A stretch of 64,000 nt of DNA from Clostridium cavendishii DSM 21758 (GCF_900141845.1 NZ_FQZB01000017.1:36379-100378), one strand, 5' to 3'; shown: positions 26,001-35,521, counted from the first letter of the stretch. Translations and numbers: made by a program. The notes: generated by a model from the sequence alone, not told the origin.

Positions 26001-26592
26001 TTTAAAACTTATAAGCAAAACAAATATTTTAATAGCAATTGTATTTTTAATAGTGATTTCATTAATGATAGATATGAATTTTTTAACTTACAAAGAAGCT
26101 GCTAATATAGGCGAATTTTATATATCTATAATAGGGATAATAATATTTCCCTATTTATGTACTATAGAATATAACCAAAATATAAAGGAAACTATTTTTA
26201 CTAAGAAAACAAGCTTTACTAAGGTAGTTTTTATTAGAATAATCTTAATATCTATCTTCATGATACTATGTACATCTGCAATCACAGCAATACAGGTATT
26301 TAATGGTGGTAATTTTAAAGCTATAGAATTAATAGCAGGAACTTGTATAACAATTTTCTTTTTGGGAATGCTCGGAATAACTGCAAGTAATATATTTGAA
26401 AATGAAATGCTGGGATATATGATAGCATTTATGTATTATTTTTTTGAACGATTTAATGCAGGAAAGTATACAAAAGACTTGTATTTATTCAGTCTTGTAC
26501 AAGGTAGTTTTACTTATGGTAAATGGTGTATACTTTTAATCTCTTTAGCATTACTTGCTGTAAATTTAATTATATTGAAAAGAAAAAGTTAA
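25978..26592 (+). CDS. Second ABC transporter permease subunit
   Basis: A 204-residue protein with six probable helices, predicted to dimerise with the preceding permease. It contains N-Q-N-I-K-E-T-I-F-T-K-K-T-S-F, echoed in the larger subunit as T-Q-E-I-I-F-T-K-K-V-S-S, so the two permeases are paralogues with a shared coupling region. It starts with GTG at 25978, after AGGAGA, and overlaps the upstream gene by 23 bases. It is the last gene of the sigma/ABC operon, ending at terminator 26612-26676. Confidence 0.78.
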   Translation: MKNLICYNLKLISKTNILIAIVFLIVISLMIDMNFLTYKEAANIGEFYISIIGIIIFPYLCTIEYNQNIKETIFTKKTSFTKVVFIRIILISIFMILCTSAITAIQVFNGGNFKAIELIAGTCITIFFLGMLGITASNIFENEMLGYMIAFMYYFFERFNAGKYTKDLYLFSLVQGSFTYGKWCILLISLALLAVNLIILKRKS

Positions 26593-26611
26593 TATGAATT
26601 TTTAATACGCT

Positions 26612-26676
26612 AAGTAGGCAGATAGAAATTTGAGACAACTCATAGTTGACTCAAATTTCTATTAGCCTACTTTTTT
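26612..26676 (+). terminator. Intrinsic terminator with long stem
   Basis: AAGTAGGC and ATAGAAATTTGAG pair with CTCAAATTTCTAT and GCCTACTT around an inner CAACT/AGTTG stem. T6 follows. The overall hairpin has more than 25 pairs. Confidence 0.9.
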
Positions 26677-26771
26677 AAATTAAGTAGTGAATAATATCTA
26701 TATTTTTTTACAAACAATATAAATGTTATGCTTATTAATTGTTCTATTAAGTATGAATAAGGAGTGGGAGA

Positions 26772-27989
26772 ATGAGTTTACAATGTGTACAGGGAGTTCC
26801 TATGTTTACTAAAATAAATAAGGTACCAAAACAATATGAGTATCTTACACAAGATATAGAAACAGAAGTAATTATTATAGGCGGCGGAGTAACAGGATGT
26901 ATTTTAGGACATTATTTTACAAAAAATAATATTCCTGCTGTTATTCTAGAGAAAAATCGGATAGCTCATGGAAGTACTAGTATAACAACATCACTTTTAC
27001 AATATGAGTTAGATAGTAATGCAAAAGAATTAGAGGAATATACAACTTTAGATAATGTGATACAATCTTACAAATTGGGGTTAAAGGCTTTAGAGGAAAT
27101 GGATGAATTTATAAATATATATGGAAATGGATGTGATTACGAAAGGAAGGATACTCTTTTATATACATCTAAAAAATTAGAAGTAGATATTATTAAGGAA
27201 GAATATCTTATTAGAAAAAATGCAGGATTAGATGTTAATTTTATTACAGAAGAGGATAATCCTTTTAGCTTTGATTTAAAGGCTGGAGTATATGCAAATA
27301 AAGGAGGAGCACAGCTTGATCCATATAAATATACTCATCAATTATTAGAGGTTAGTTCAAAACAAGGATTACGTATTTTTGAAAATACAGAAGTGATGAC
27401 TATTAATTATTTAAATGAAGGTGTAGAAGTTATAACTAGTTATGGTTACAAGGTAAAAGGAAAGAAAGTAATAATTGCTACAGGATATAATACTGATAGA
27501 TTTACAAAAAGAGATTTTGGAGTTAAAACAGTTACATATAATATAGTTACAAAGCCAGTTAATAGTTTAGATGGATGGCAAAATAAAGTACTTATTAGAG
27601 ATAATACTAATCCGTACAATTATTTTAGAACTACAAGTGATAATAGAATTTTAGTTGGCGGTGAGGATATAGATTTTATTTGGGGAATAGTTGATGAAAA
27701 GGTAGCAGAGAAAAAATATAGTATATTAGAGCAAAGAGTAAAGAGCATGTTTAATAAAATAAAAGATATAGAAGTGGAGTACAAATATTGTGGAGCTTTT
27801 GCATCTACACAGGATAATTTAGGTTTTGTTGGACCAGATCCAAAACACAAAGATTTATGGTTTTGTTTAGGTTATGGAGCAAATGGAATACTGTTTGCCA
27901 TATTAGGTGGAATGATGCTTAGTAAACTTTATAAAGGTGAAGAGGATAAAGATTTACATTTATTCAAAGTTGATAGATTTGATAAATAA
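26772..27989 (+). CDS. FAD-dependent amine/glycine-oxidase-type oxidoreductase (DAO family)
   Basis: A 405-residue flavoprotein. The dinucleotide-binding motif V-I-I-I-G-G-G-V-T-G-C lies at about 34-44, with E-K at the end of strand 2, and H-G-S-T-S-I-T-T-S as the FAD-contact loop. The C-terminal half ends in C-L-G-Y-G-A-N-G-I-L-F-A, the FAD-closing block of DAO-family enzymes such as gamma-glutamylputrescine oxidase. No substrate-specific residues can be read. AAGGAG lies 7 bases before the ATG, and the gene is monocistronic. Confidence 0.8.
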   Translation: MSLQCVQGVPMFTKINKVPKQYEYLTQDIETEVIIIGGGVTGCILGHYFTKNNIPAVILEKNRIAHGSTSITTSLLQYELDSNAKELEEYTTLDNVIQSYKLGLKALEEMDEFINIYGNGCDYERKDTLLYTSKKLEVDIIKEEYLIRKNAGLDVNFITEEDNPFSFDLKAGVYANKGGAQLDPYKYTHQLLEVSSKQGLRIFENTEVMTINYLNEGVEVITSYGYKVKGKKVIIATGYNTDRFTKRDFGVKTVTYNIVTKPVNSLDGWQNKVLIRDNTNPYNYFRTTSDNRILVGGEDIDFIWGIVDEKVAEKKYSILEQRVKSMFNKIKDIEVEYKYCGAFASTQDNLGFVGPDPKHKDLWFCLGYGANGILFAILGGMMLSKLYKGEEDKDLHLFKVDRFDK

Positions 27990-28028
27990 AATATGAAATG
28001 TATAACAATTAAAATATAATTTATATAG

Positions 28029-28068
28029 AAGTATAGATATTGGATGGAATCAGATATCTATACTTTTT
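28029..28068 (+). terminator. Intrinsic terminator
   Basis: AAGTATAGATAT pairs with ATATCTATACTT, giving 12 bp around a 13-base loop, followed by T5. Confidence 0.85.
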
Positions 28069-28139
28069 GTTATAATATTTCATCAAAAAATTGAAAAAGT
28101 TAATCTTTTGTAATAAGGATATTTAGGTATAATTATAAA

Positions 28140-28154
28140 TGTAAACGTTAATCA
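28140..28154 (+). promoter_or_regulatory. Candidate catabolite-responsive element (cre)
   Basis: TGTAAACGTTAATCA has the central palindrome TAAACGTTA and matches the cre consensus except near its end. It lies just after TATAAT (28128-28133) and 18 bases before the PRD regulator start codon, a position where CcpA would block initiation of the PTS-peptidase operon. Confidence 0.55.
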
Positions 28155-28172
28155 TTTCGGAAAGGAGAAGAC

Positions 28173-30071
28173 ATGAGAGAAAAACTAATTTTAGAGGAAC
28201 TTTTAAAAAGTGAAAAGTATCTCAATTTGGAGTATTTTGCCAAGACTTTAAATGTATCTTCGAGGACAGTTTACAATGATATGAAGTATCTTATAAAAAA
28301 GCAAAGTACAAATGGATTTGAGATTTGTCTTAAAAGAGGACAAGGATATCATCTTATTGTAGAAGATAAGGAAACTTTTGATAAGTTTATAATGAATCAA
28401 AGCGATGATTATGAGATAACACCTAAAGGAAGAATAGAAAAGATTATAGCCATCTTAATTTCCAAATACGATTATGTGACAATAGATTTTTTAGCGGAAT
28501 CTCTAAGCTCTAGTCGGTCTATAATTAAGTCTGATTTAGAAAAAGTAAGTGAGAGTTTAAAGAACAAAAATATAAAGTTAATTAAGAAAGCACATTATGG
28601 AATTAAGCTTGAGGCTGATAGATTAAATATTGATTCATTAATGGCAGAATTATATTTAAGTGAAAATTCAATAATTTACAAAAATCTAAATTCAAAAATT
28701 AGCTCTCAAAAGTTTAAAAATGTTGAAAAAAAATTAATTTCTGAACTCAAAAAACATAAGTTGGATACTAATTATACAGAGTTAAAAGAAATTGATGCGT
28801 TTTTAAAAGTCTTAATCTATAGAAGAAACATTAGCATAGCACAATCAAGCTATAAAAGTGATAAAGCTTGTGAATATACTTCAATTGCATTTAGTTTATT
28901 AACTGTAATTGAAGAGCTATTTAAACTTAAATTTAACCAGGAAGATTTAGAGGTTTTAACAAGTTTATTAAAAAAGAAAACTAAAGTCAATAAATTAAAA
29001 TACAGTGACTCACAAGTGCTAGTAAAGGATATTGATGAGTTTTTAAAAAAGATAGATGTTGAGTTTAATACTAAATGTTCATATGATGGTGAATTTAAGA
29101 AATCCTTATTATCTCATGTATCACTATTGATTGATAGATTACATGAAGAAGTATACTTTAATAATCCATTAACTAATAAAATTAGTGTTAGATATCCAAT
29201 AAGTTTTAACATTGCAATTTTATTTTGTAGGATGATAGAAGAAAAGTATTCTGTGAAGATTAATAAGGATGAAATAGCATTTATTACAACACATTTTGCA
29301 GTTCATATGGAAAAAGAATCTCAGTCTAAATTTAGTAGTATTAATAAAATTGCAGTTATATGTTCTTCGGGTGGTGGTAGTGCTTATCTTATTAAGTTAA
29401 AACTAGAAACTCTGTTTACTACTTCTAATATAGAAACTTTTTCATTGTTAGATATGGATAGTGTAAAAGGGTTTGAGCCAGATATTATATTTACAATTTC
29501 AGATTTAGAAGAAAGGTTTAATGTTCCTATAATTTATATCAATGAGCTTATAGATGATGTGGAACTTTTAAAAATCAAGAATATATTTAAATTTAATAAA
29601 GAAATTAGGGATACTGTATTAGTTACAGAAAATAGTTTTCTCAATTTATTAAATCCAAATTTCTTTCAAATAGTTGATGATGAATGTGAGTATTTAGATT
29701 TATTAAAGGAAATGGCTAAACAAATAGAAGAAGAAGGTTATAGTGAAATAGGATATGTAGATTTTGTTCTAGAGAGGGAAAAGTGCCTAGACACTATTTA
29801 TTTGAATGGTATAACAATTCCCCATCCTATGAATATGTGTGGAAAGAATAATTTATTATCCATTGCAATTATAAAAAACAATATGAAATATAATAATAAA
29901 TCACCGAGGATAATTTTTATGGTTTCTTTAGTTAAAGGGCAGCTAGAATTTCATAAAAATATAACATATGTTTTAAATAGTTTAATGAATAACCAAGGTT
30001 TGGTTAATGAGTTATGTGATTCAAATACATATGAAGAATTTATTATAAAATTGAATGAACTAAGATTATAG
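28173..30071 (+). CDS. PTS-controlled transcriptional regulator (BglG/MtlR type)
   Basis: A 632-residue regulator of PTS operons. It has a DeoR/HTH_11 domain (1-60: L-N-V-S-S-R-T-V-Y-N-D), a second Mga-like HTH (about 85-150), PRD1 (about 170-275), PRD2 (about 285-385, with H315, H324, H374 and H378), an EIIB-Gat-like domain with Cys397 in C-S-S-G-G-G-S, and an EIIA domain with His551 in I-T-I-P-H-P. PTS proteins phosphorylate such sites to couple activity to substrate transport. It is the first gene of a seven-gene unit with two peptidases, a lactose-class PTS and a C-S lyase, resembling E. coli FrvR. GGAAAGGAG precedes the ATG. Confidence 0.88.
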   Translation: MREKLILEELLKSEKYLNLEYFAKTLNVSSRTVYNDMKYLIKKQSTNGFEICLKRGQGYHLIVEDKETFDKFIMNQSDDYEITPKGRIEKIIAILISKYDYVTIDFLAESLSSSRSIIKSDLEKVSESLKNKNIKLIKKAHYGIKLEADRLNIDSLMAELYLSENSIIYKNLNSKISSQKFKNVEKKLISELKKHKLDTNYTELKEIDAFLKVLIYRRNISIAQSSYKSDKACEYTSIAFSLLTVIEELFKLKFNQEDLEVLTSLLKKKTKVNKLKYSDSQVLVKDIDEFLKKIDVEFNTKCSYDGEFKKSLLSHVSLLIDRLHEEVYFNNPLTNKISVRYPISFNIAILFCRMIEEKYSVKINKDEIAFITTHFAVHMEKESQSKFSSINKIAVICSSGGGSAYLIKLKLETLFTTSNIETFSLLDMDSVKGFEPDIIFTISDLEERFNVPIIYINELIDDVELLKIKNIFKFNKEIRDTVLVTENSFLNLLNPNFFQIVDDECEYLDLLKEMAKQIEEEGYSEIGYVDFVLEREKCLDTIYLNGITIPHPMNMCGKNNLLSIAIIKNNMKYNNKSPRIIFMVSLVKGQLEFHKNITYVLNSLMNNQGLVNELCDSNTYEEFIIKLNELRL

Positions 30072-30081
30072 GAGGGCAGTT

Positions 30082-31140
30082 ATGGATTTAGATTTATTAA
30101 AGAAATTAAGTAATGCTGATGGAATTGCCTCTAATGAACAAGAAGTACGAGACATTATGGTAAAAGTATGTAAGGAATATAGCACAGATATACTTTATGA
30201 TAATTTAGGTTCTGTTATATTTGAGAAAAAAGGATTGCAGTGTGGACCTAAGATTATGATTGCTGCTCATATGGATGAAGTTGGTTTTATGGTAAGAAGT
30301 ATATCAAAAGAAGGTTTAATATTTTTAATGGAAGTTGGAGGAGTAAAAGAGCTTGCAAAGTATATGCAACCTGTTAGGATCACAACTTCAGAAAATAAAA
30401 AAATTAATGGAATCATAAATGCAACTTACGATAATGGGACTTCAAAAGACTTATATGTTGATATTGGAGCTACTACAGATAAAGAAGTTTATGACTTAGG
30501 GATAGAAATAGGAGATATGGTCACATATACTACAGAGTTTGAAAGTCTTAAGGTTCATGATATAGCATGTGGAAAGGCTTTTGATGATAGATTAGGTTGC
30601 TATGTAATGGCAGAAGTGATAAAGAGATTAAAGGATATTGAACATCCGAATTCAGTTTATATGGCAGCAACTAGTAGTGAAGAAGTAGGGATTAGAGGTG
30701 CTAAAACTTCAGCCTATAAGATTAATCCAGATGTTGTGTTTGTAATAGATGTAGCATGTTTTTCTAATGAATTTGTGAGAAATCATACTAATAAAAGACA
30801 AATAGGAAAAGGAGTTATGTTAACAAATTTTGATCGTACTCTTGTTCCAAATAGAAAAATGCTTAAAGTAGTAAAAGAAGCTGCAAAGGAAAAGAACTTT
30901 AACTTACAGCTTGATATGTTTAATAAAGGTGGAACTGATGGTGGTGAAGCTCATAAAATCAATGAAGGAAAACCAACAGTAGTTACTTGTTTGCCAGTTA
31001 GATATGGGCATTGTCCATTTTCTATTGTAAACGTTAAAGATCTAGAAGAATGTATTGATTTATATGTTGAAATAATTAAAAACTTTGATATGGAAACTTA
31101 TAAAGACACAATTAATTTTAAAGGAGTAGAAGTGATATGA
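30082..31140 (+). CDS. M42-family metallo-aminopeptidase (FrvX/YpdE type)
   Basis: A 352-residue cytoplasmic dinuclear metallopeptidase. Metal and catalytic residues are visible: H63 (A-A-H-M-D), D168/D169 (F-D-D-R-L-G-C), E200-E201 (S-S-E-E-V-G), D223 (V-I-D-V-A) and H310 (Y-G-H). M42 enzymes form tetrahedral aminopeptidases that trim short peptides; FrvX, SgcX and YpdE of E. coli also sit in PTS operons. It lies 10 bases after the PRD regulator and overlaps PTS IIA by 4 bases. Confidence 0.9.
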   Translation: MDLDLLKKLSNADGIASNEQEVRDIMVKVCKEYSTDILYDNLGSVIFEKKGLQCGPKIMIAAHMDEVGFMVRSISKEGLIFLMEVGGVKELAKYMQPVRITTSENKKINGIINATYDNGTSKDLYVDIGATTDKEVYDLGIEIGDMVTYTTEFESLKVHDIACGKAFDDRLGCYVMAEVIKRLKDIEHPNSVYMAATSSEEVGIRGAKTSAYKINPDVVFVIDVACFSNEFVRNHTNKRQIGKGVMLTNFDRTLVPNRKMLKVVKEAAKEKNFNLQLDMFNKGGTDGGEAHKINEGKPTVVTCLPVRYGHCPFSIVNVKDLEECIDLYVEIIKNFDMETYKDTINFKGVEVI

Positions 31141-31457
31141 CAGAATTAGAAAAAGAAATTATGGGGATTATTTCATCAGCAGGTGAAAGTAAAGCAAAGG
31201 CCTTTGAAGCTTTAAAAAAGGCAAAAAGTAAAGATTTTGAAGGAGCTAGAGCTCTACTTAAGGAATCTAGAGAATTAGATTTAGAAGCTCACAAAATTCA
31301 AACAAGATTAATTACAGCGGAAATGAGTGATGACATATCAGAAAGACCAGAGTTAAGTTTACTTATGGTTCATGCTCAGGATCATTATATGACTTCACAA
31401 TTAGCTCGTGATTTAATAGAAACATTAATATTTGTATTTGATAAAGAGGAGGAATAA
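31137..31457 (+). CDS. PTS lactose/cellobiose-class EIIA
   Basis: A 106-residue, three-helix EIIA. The phosphorylation motif M-V-H79-A-Q-D82-H83-Y-M is the LacF/CelC signature with the metal-binding Asp. It passes phosphate from HPr to the following EIIB. Its ATG overlaps the M42 stop (ATGA), so translation is coupled. Confidence 0.93.
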   Translation: MTELEKEIMGIISSAGESKAKAFEALKKAKSKDFEGARALLKESRELDLEAHKIQTRLITAEMSDDISERPELSLLMVHAQDHYMTSQLARDLIETLIFVFDKEEE

Positions 31458-31461
31458 AATT

Positions 31462-31803
31462 ATGAGAATATTATTATGTTGTGCAGGTGGATTTTCAACA
31501 AACATGTTAATGCAAAATATGAAAAAGGTAATCAAGGAAAGTAAGAAATTAAATATAGAAGATTTTAAATTTACAGCTATTCCAGCAGATTCATTAGAAG
31601 CTGAAATTGATAATTGGGATATAGTTTTAGTAGGACCTCAAATTTCACATAAAATAGATTTTATAGAATCGTTAACTAAGCCTAGAAATATTCCATGTGC
31701 AGTTATTGATAAGGATGTGTATGGAAATATGGATGGAGCTACAGTTTTAAAATTAGCTTTAGTAACTCACAGAAAACATGAATTACAAATGAACAAAAAA
31801 TAA
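31462..31803 (+). CDS. PTS lactose/cellobiose-class EIIB
   Basis: A 113-residue EIIB with a parallel beta/alpha fold and active-site Cys7 in L-L-C-C-A-G-G-F-S-T-N. The frame is open back to 31432 inside EIIA, but the ATG at 31462 has AGAGGAGG 10 bases before it and starts at the conserved first strand, so it is chosen. Phospho-Cys7 would phosphorylate the substrate carried by EIIC. Confidence 0.92.
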   Translation: MRILLCCAGGFSTNMLMQNMKKVIKESKKLNIEDFKFTAIPADSLEAEIDNWDIVLVGPQISHKIDFIESLTKPRNIPCAVIDKDVYGNMDGATVLKLALVTHRKHELQMNKK

Positions 31804-31839
31804 AGCCAAAAGATTAAAGAACTAAGGGGGAAGATTGAG

Positions 31840-33153
31840 ATGTTTGAAAAGTTTGAGAAATTTATGACTACATATCTTATGCCTGTAGCGCATAAAGTTG
31901 ATAAACAAAGACATTTAAGTGCTATAAAGGCAGCTATGGTTGCTATGACTCCATTTACTATACTTGGCAGTTTCTTTGCTATAATTCCGGCATTACCTAA
32001 TATGATAGGTGAACAAAATGCAATAAGTAAATTTATTTTAAGTAATGAGGCATTATTAAATTTACCAGTAACCTTGTCTATTGGACTTATTAGTTTGTAC
32101 GTTAGTATGTGTATAGCATATAACCTTGGAAATCATTATAAATTATATATTCCTGGTTGTATTACACTTGCTACATTTGCATTTCTATTTGTTTCAGCAC
32201 AAATTAATAAAGATGGAGGTTTATCGTTAGGAAATATGGGAGCAAAAGGCCTATTTACAGCAATGCTTGCTGCCATGGGTGCTGTTGAGTTATATCGTTT
32301 GTGTAAAGAAAAGAATCTTACAATTAGGATGCCAGAAGGTGTACCTGATTTCGTATCAAAATCGTTTGAATTAATTCCTACAACTATTATTGTTGCAGGT
32401 ACTTTTATAGCAATACGTTTCATATCATTAGAATGTTTTGGAACACTTCCACCACAATTATTAACTAAATTCTTATCACCACTTGTAGGTAGTATGGACA
32501 ATCCTTGGGCAGTATTAGCATTAAATTTCTGTATTTGTTTAATTTTCTTCTTTGGTATACATTCATCTGTGTTTGGACCAATTACAAAACCTATAATGGT
32601 CACATTTATTGCAGAAAATATTGCAGCTATGCAAGCAGGACAACCATTACCACACTTCTATACAGCAGGTACATCTAGTGCATTCTTTGGATTTACTGGA
32701 TGTGGTATTACAATAGGATGTGTAATTGCATGCTTACTTTCAAAATCAAAACGTTATAAGCAGATAGGTTGGGTTTCGTTATTCCCATCATTATTTGGTA
32801 TCAATGAACCGATATTATTTGGAGCACCAATTATATTAAATCCAATTATGTTTATACCATTTGTATTTGGTGGTGCTATTATAGGTACTTTACCTATGTT
32901 TATGATGCACTATGGTTTCTTAGCTAAACCAGTATTTGATCCACCATATGTAGGTGTATTTTTAGAAGGATTTTTAACAAATGGTGACTGGAAGGTAATT
33001 ATAGCAAACGGATTGCAATTAATTTTAGCTACAGCTCTTTACTTACCATTCTTTAAAGTAATGGAAAAACAAGAACTAAAAGAACAAAATGCTAAGGATA
33101 TTTTTAATGATGAAGATAAGGATATTCTTGGAGATTTAGAACTTGATTTTTAG
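31840..33153 (+). CDS. PTS lactose/cellobiose-class EIIC permease
   Basis: A 437-residue integral membrane permease with about ten helices. It has the family blocks P-A-L-P-N-M-I at the end of helix 1, F-F-G-I-H-S-S-V-F-G-P, and G-I-N-E-P-I-L-F-G-A-P-I, where the Asn-Glu pair and the His bind substrate hydroxyls in ChbC-type permeases. It translocates the substrate while EIIB phosphorylates it. The start has AAGGGGG, 36 bases after EIIB. Confidence 0.92.
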   Translation: MFEKFEKFMTTYLMPVAHKVDKQRHLSAIKAAMVAMTPFTILGSFFAIIPALPNMIGEQNAISKFILSNEALLNLPVTLSIGLISLYVSMCIAYNLGNHYKLYIPGCITLATFAFLFVSAQINKDGGLSLGNMGAKGLFTAMLAAMGAVELYRLCKEKNLTIRMPEGVPDFVSKSFELIPTTIIVAGTFIAIRFISLECFGTLPPQLLTKFLSPLVGSMDNPWAVLALNFCICLIFFFGIHSSVFGPITKPIMVTFIAENIAAMQAGQPLPHFYTAGTSSAFFGFTGCGITIGCVIACLLSKSKRYKQIGWVSLFPSLFGINEPILFGAPIILNPIMFIPFVFGGAIIGTLPMFMMHYGFLAKPVFDPPYVGVFLEGFLTNGDWKVIIANGLQLILATALYLPFFKVMEKQELKEQNAKDIFNDEDKDILGDLELDF

Positions 33154-33162
33154 GTGATAATT

Positions 33163-34239
33163 ATGAATAAAAGAATAAAAAAAATACAAAAACTGTTGGT
33201 AGATAAAAATGTAGATTGTATTTTAATAAAAAGTAAATCAAATAAAAAATATATAAATGCACTTACTGGATCAGGTGTAAATGTATTAGTAACAAGGAAT
33301 AAAGCCTTTCAAATTATGGATGGAAGATATGTAAATGAGGCTAAAGAAAGTAATACTGAATTCGAGATTCTTGTATATTCACAAGGTGGAGATTATATTT
33401 CAAAAATAAGTGAATTAATGAATGCAGAAGGATATAATAAGCTTGCTATTGAAGGAAATCAAATATTAGTTAAAGATTATCTTAAGATGGAGAAAGTAGG
33501 TTTAAAATTAGTATTATTTACAGATGAGCTTGATGAGCTTAGAAAGATAAAAGATTTTGATGAAATTAACCTTGTAAGAAAGGCTTGTGAAATTACAGAT
33601 TATATTTTTGATGAAGCTATTAAAGAAATAAAGGTTGGAATGAAGGAATACGAATTATCGGCTTATATTCAGTATTTAGCAATTAAAAATGGAGCTAGTC
33701 AAATGGCATTTGATACTATTGTAGCTTCGGGGGTTAGAGGGGCTATGCCTCATGGAAGACCAACCAGTAAAGCTTTTATGAATAATGAAGCAATTACAAT
33801 AGATTTTGGTATAACCTATGAAGGGTATCAATCTGATATGACAAGAACAATTTTTATTGGAGAACCTAGAAAAGAAATAAGAAAGATATATGATGTTGTA
33901 AAAGAAGCTCAAATGCTTGGAATAAGCACAATTAAAAAAGGTAGTATAGCAAATGAAGTAGATAAAGCAGTGAGAGAATATATTTATAAACAAGGATATG
34001 GAGAGTATTTTACACATGGTCTTGGACATGGAATAGGTATGGGGGATGGAGAGTTCCCCATACTAAATCCAAAAAGCACAACTTTACTAGAGGATGGTAT
34101 GATTATGTCCTGTGAGCCAGGAATTTATATACCAGGCATTGGAGGAGTACGGATTGAGGACGATGTATTAATTGAAAATGGCATTGGAGTACCTCTAAAT
34201 AAAACTAGTAAAGAATACATTATTCTTAAGGAGAAATAA
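33163..34239 (+). CDS. M24-family aminopeptidase (Xaa-Pro type)
   Basis: A 358-residue enzyme with creatinase/prolidase N-terminal domain (1-125) and pita-bread catalytic domain. Metal ligands are visible in D-F-G-I-T-Y and S-D-M-T-R-T (Asp, Asp), G-L-G-H-G-I-G (His), E-P-G-I-Y (Glu) and R-I-E-D-D (Glu). The ATG at 33163 follows AGGTGA by 5 bases; an upstream GTG at 33154 is disfavoured. YpdF of E. coli is the analogous M24 enzyme of a PTS operon beside the M42 enzyme YpdE, as here. Confidence 0.88.
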   Translation: MNKRIKKIQKLLVDKNVDCILIKSKSNKKYINALTGSGVNVLVTRNKAFQIMDGRYVNEAKESNTEFEILVYSQGGDYISKISELMNAEGYNKLAIEGNQILVKDYLKMEKVGLKLVLFTDELDELRKIKDFDEINLVRKACEITDYIFDEAIKEIKVGMKEYELSAYIQYLAIKNGASQMAFDTIVASGVRGAMPHGRPTSKAFMNNEAITIDFGITYEGYQSDMTRTIFIGEPRKEIRKIYDVVKEAQMLGISTIKKGSIANEVDKAVREYIYKQGYGEYFTHGLGHGIGMGDGEFPILNPKSTTLLEDGMIMSCEPGIYIPGIGGVRIEDDVLIENGIGVPLNKTSKEYIILKEK

Positions 34240-34240
34240 T

Positions 34241-35419
34241 ATGAAATATGATTTTGATAAAATAATCGATAGAAAGCTTGGTAAATGTCGTAAGTGGGAC
34301 AACAAAATTTTAAAAGAAAAATTTGGGTTAAATGAAGAGGCTATTCCTATGGATTTAGCCGACCTTGATTTTGAATGTTCACCAGCTATAAAGAAAGCCT
34401 TAGTCGATCGTGCAAGTTTAGGTGATTATGGATATACATATGCATATGATGAATATTATGACTCTGTAATAGAATGGAATAAAAGAAGATACAATGTTAA
34501 TTTAGAAAAAGAATGGATTAAGTTAACTTTTGGTACAGTAGGAACCTTGCATTATATTGTTCAGTGTTTTTGCAAGGCTGGACAAGGTGTGATGATTAAT
34601 ACACCAGCCTATGATCCATTTGAAGAGGCTATTAAACGAAATGGGTCTAAGATGGTTTGTAGTACTTTAAAGTTAGTAGATAATAGATATTATTTCGATT
34701 TTGAAGATATTGAAAGAAAGATAGTAGAAGACAACGTAGTTTTATATATCCTTTGTAGTCCACAAAATCCTAGTGGCCGTGTTTGGTCTAAGGAAGAGCT
34801 ACATCGTATTTGTGATATATGTATAAAGCATAATGTTTTATTAGTATGTGATGAAATTCATAGAGATGTAATATTCAGCCACTCCCCTTTTACAACTCTA
34901 TGGAACTCACATGAAGATATTATAAATCATAGTATAATGTGCATATCACCAAATAAAGGTTTTAATTTAGGTGGATTAAAGTCCTCCTATATTATAATAA
35001 AAAATGCTGCAATAAGAGAAAAAATGTTAAAATATTTAGAAAAGGTATATGTTACATCTCCCCATGTATTTTCTATACCAGCTATTATTGCAGCATATAA
35101 TGAAAGTGAAGATTGGTTAGATCAATTAACTGACTATATAGAGAGTAACTTTGAGATTGTTTATAAATTCTTTGAAGAAAATATGCCAAAGGCAAAAGTT
35201 ATGAGATCAGATTCTAGCTTTTTAGCATGGATAGATATGAGAAATGTCTTTAAAGATGAAGCTGAAATGAAGGAGTTTTTTATAAAAGCAAATATTTCAG
35301 TTGTTGTAGGAAGTTACTTTGTTCAAGACGGAGAAGGGTTTGTAAGACTAAATATAGGTTGTCAAAAAGAAACTTTAAATAAAGCTTTAGATAGAATAAA
35401 AAAAACATATTGTAATTAA
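34241..35419 (+). CDS. MalY/PatB-type PLP enzyme, cystathionine beta-lyase family
   Basis: A 392-residue fold-type I PLP enzyme. It has P-M-D-L-A-D-L-D-F at the start of the catalytic domain, C-S-P-Q-N-P-S-G-R (172-180), C-D-E-I-H (203-207, PLP Asp) and S-P-N-K239-G-F-N-L-G-G (Schiff-base Lys). The family includes PatB and MalY, which split C-S bonds of cystathionine or cysteine conjugates into pyruvate, ammonia and a thiol, and some true aminotransferases. It starts one base after the M24 gene and is last in the operon before terminator 35428-35468. In this context it may free sulfur from an imported thio-conjugate; that is inference. Confidence 0.85.
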   Translation: MKYDFDKIIDRKLGKCRKWDNKILKEKFGLNEEAIPMDLADLDFECSPAIKKALVDRASLGDYGYTYAYDEYYDSVIEWNKRRYNVNLEKEWIKLTFGTVGTLHYIVQCFCKAGQGVMINTPAYDPFEEAIKRNGSKMVCSTLKLVDNRYYFDFEDIERKIVEDNVVLYILCSPQNPSGRVWSKEELHRICDICIKHNVLLVCDEIHRDVIFSHSPFTTLWNSHEDIINHSIMCISPNKGFNLGGLKSSYIIIKNAAIREKMLKYLEKVYVTSPHVFSIPAIIAAYNESEDWLDQLTDYIESNFEIVYKFFEENMPKAKVMRSDSSFLAWIDMRNVFKDEAEMKEFFIKANISVVVGSYFVQDGEGFVRLNIGCQKETLNKALDRIKKTYCN

Positions 35420-35427
35420 TAATTTAA

Positions 35428-35468
35428 AAAATTACGAGCTAGTAATATATTGGCTCGTAATTTTATTT
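35428..35468 (+). terminator. Intrinsic terminator of PTS-peptidase operon
   Basis: AAAATTACGAGC pairs with GCTCGTAATTTT (12 bp), with a 13-base loop and T-rich tail. Confidence 0.88.
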
Positions 35469-35521
35469 TATTTAAGATAGTAGTATTAGATTTGAATAAA
35501 AAAATGTGAGATTTTTATTAA

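Noticed and set aside
31432..31461. N-terminal extension of PTS EIIB into EIIA
   Set aside because: The ribosome binding site lies just before the ATG at 31462, and the family begins at that residue.
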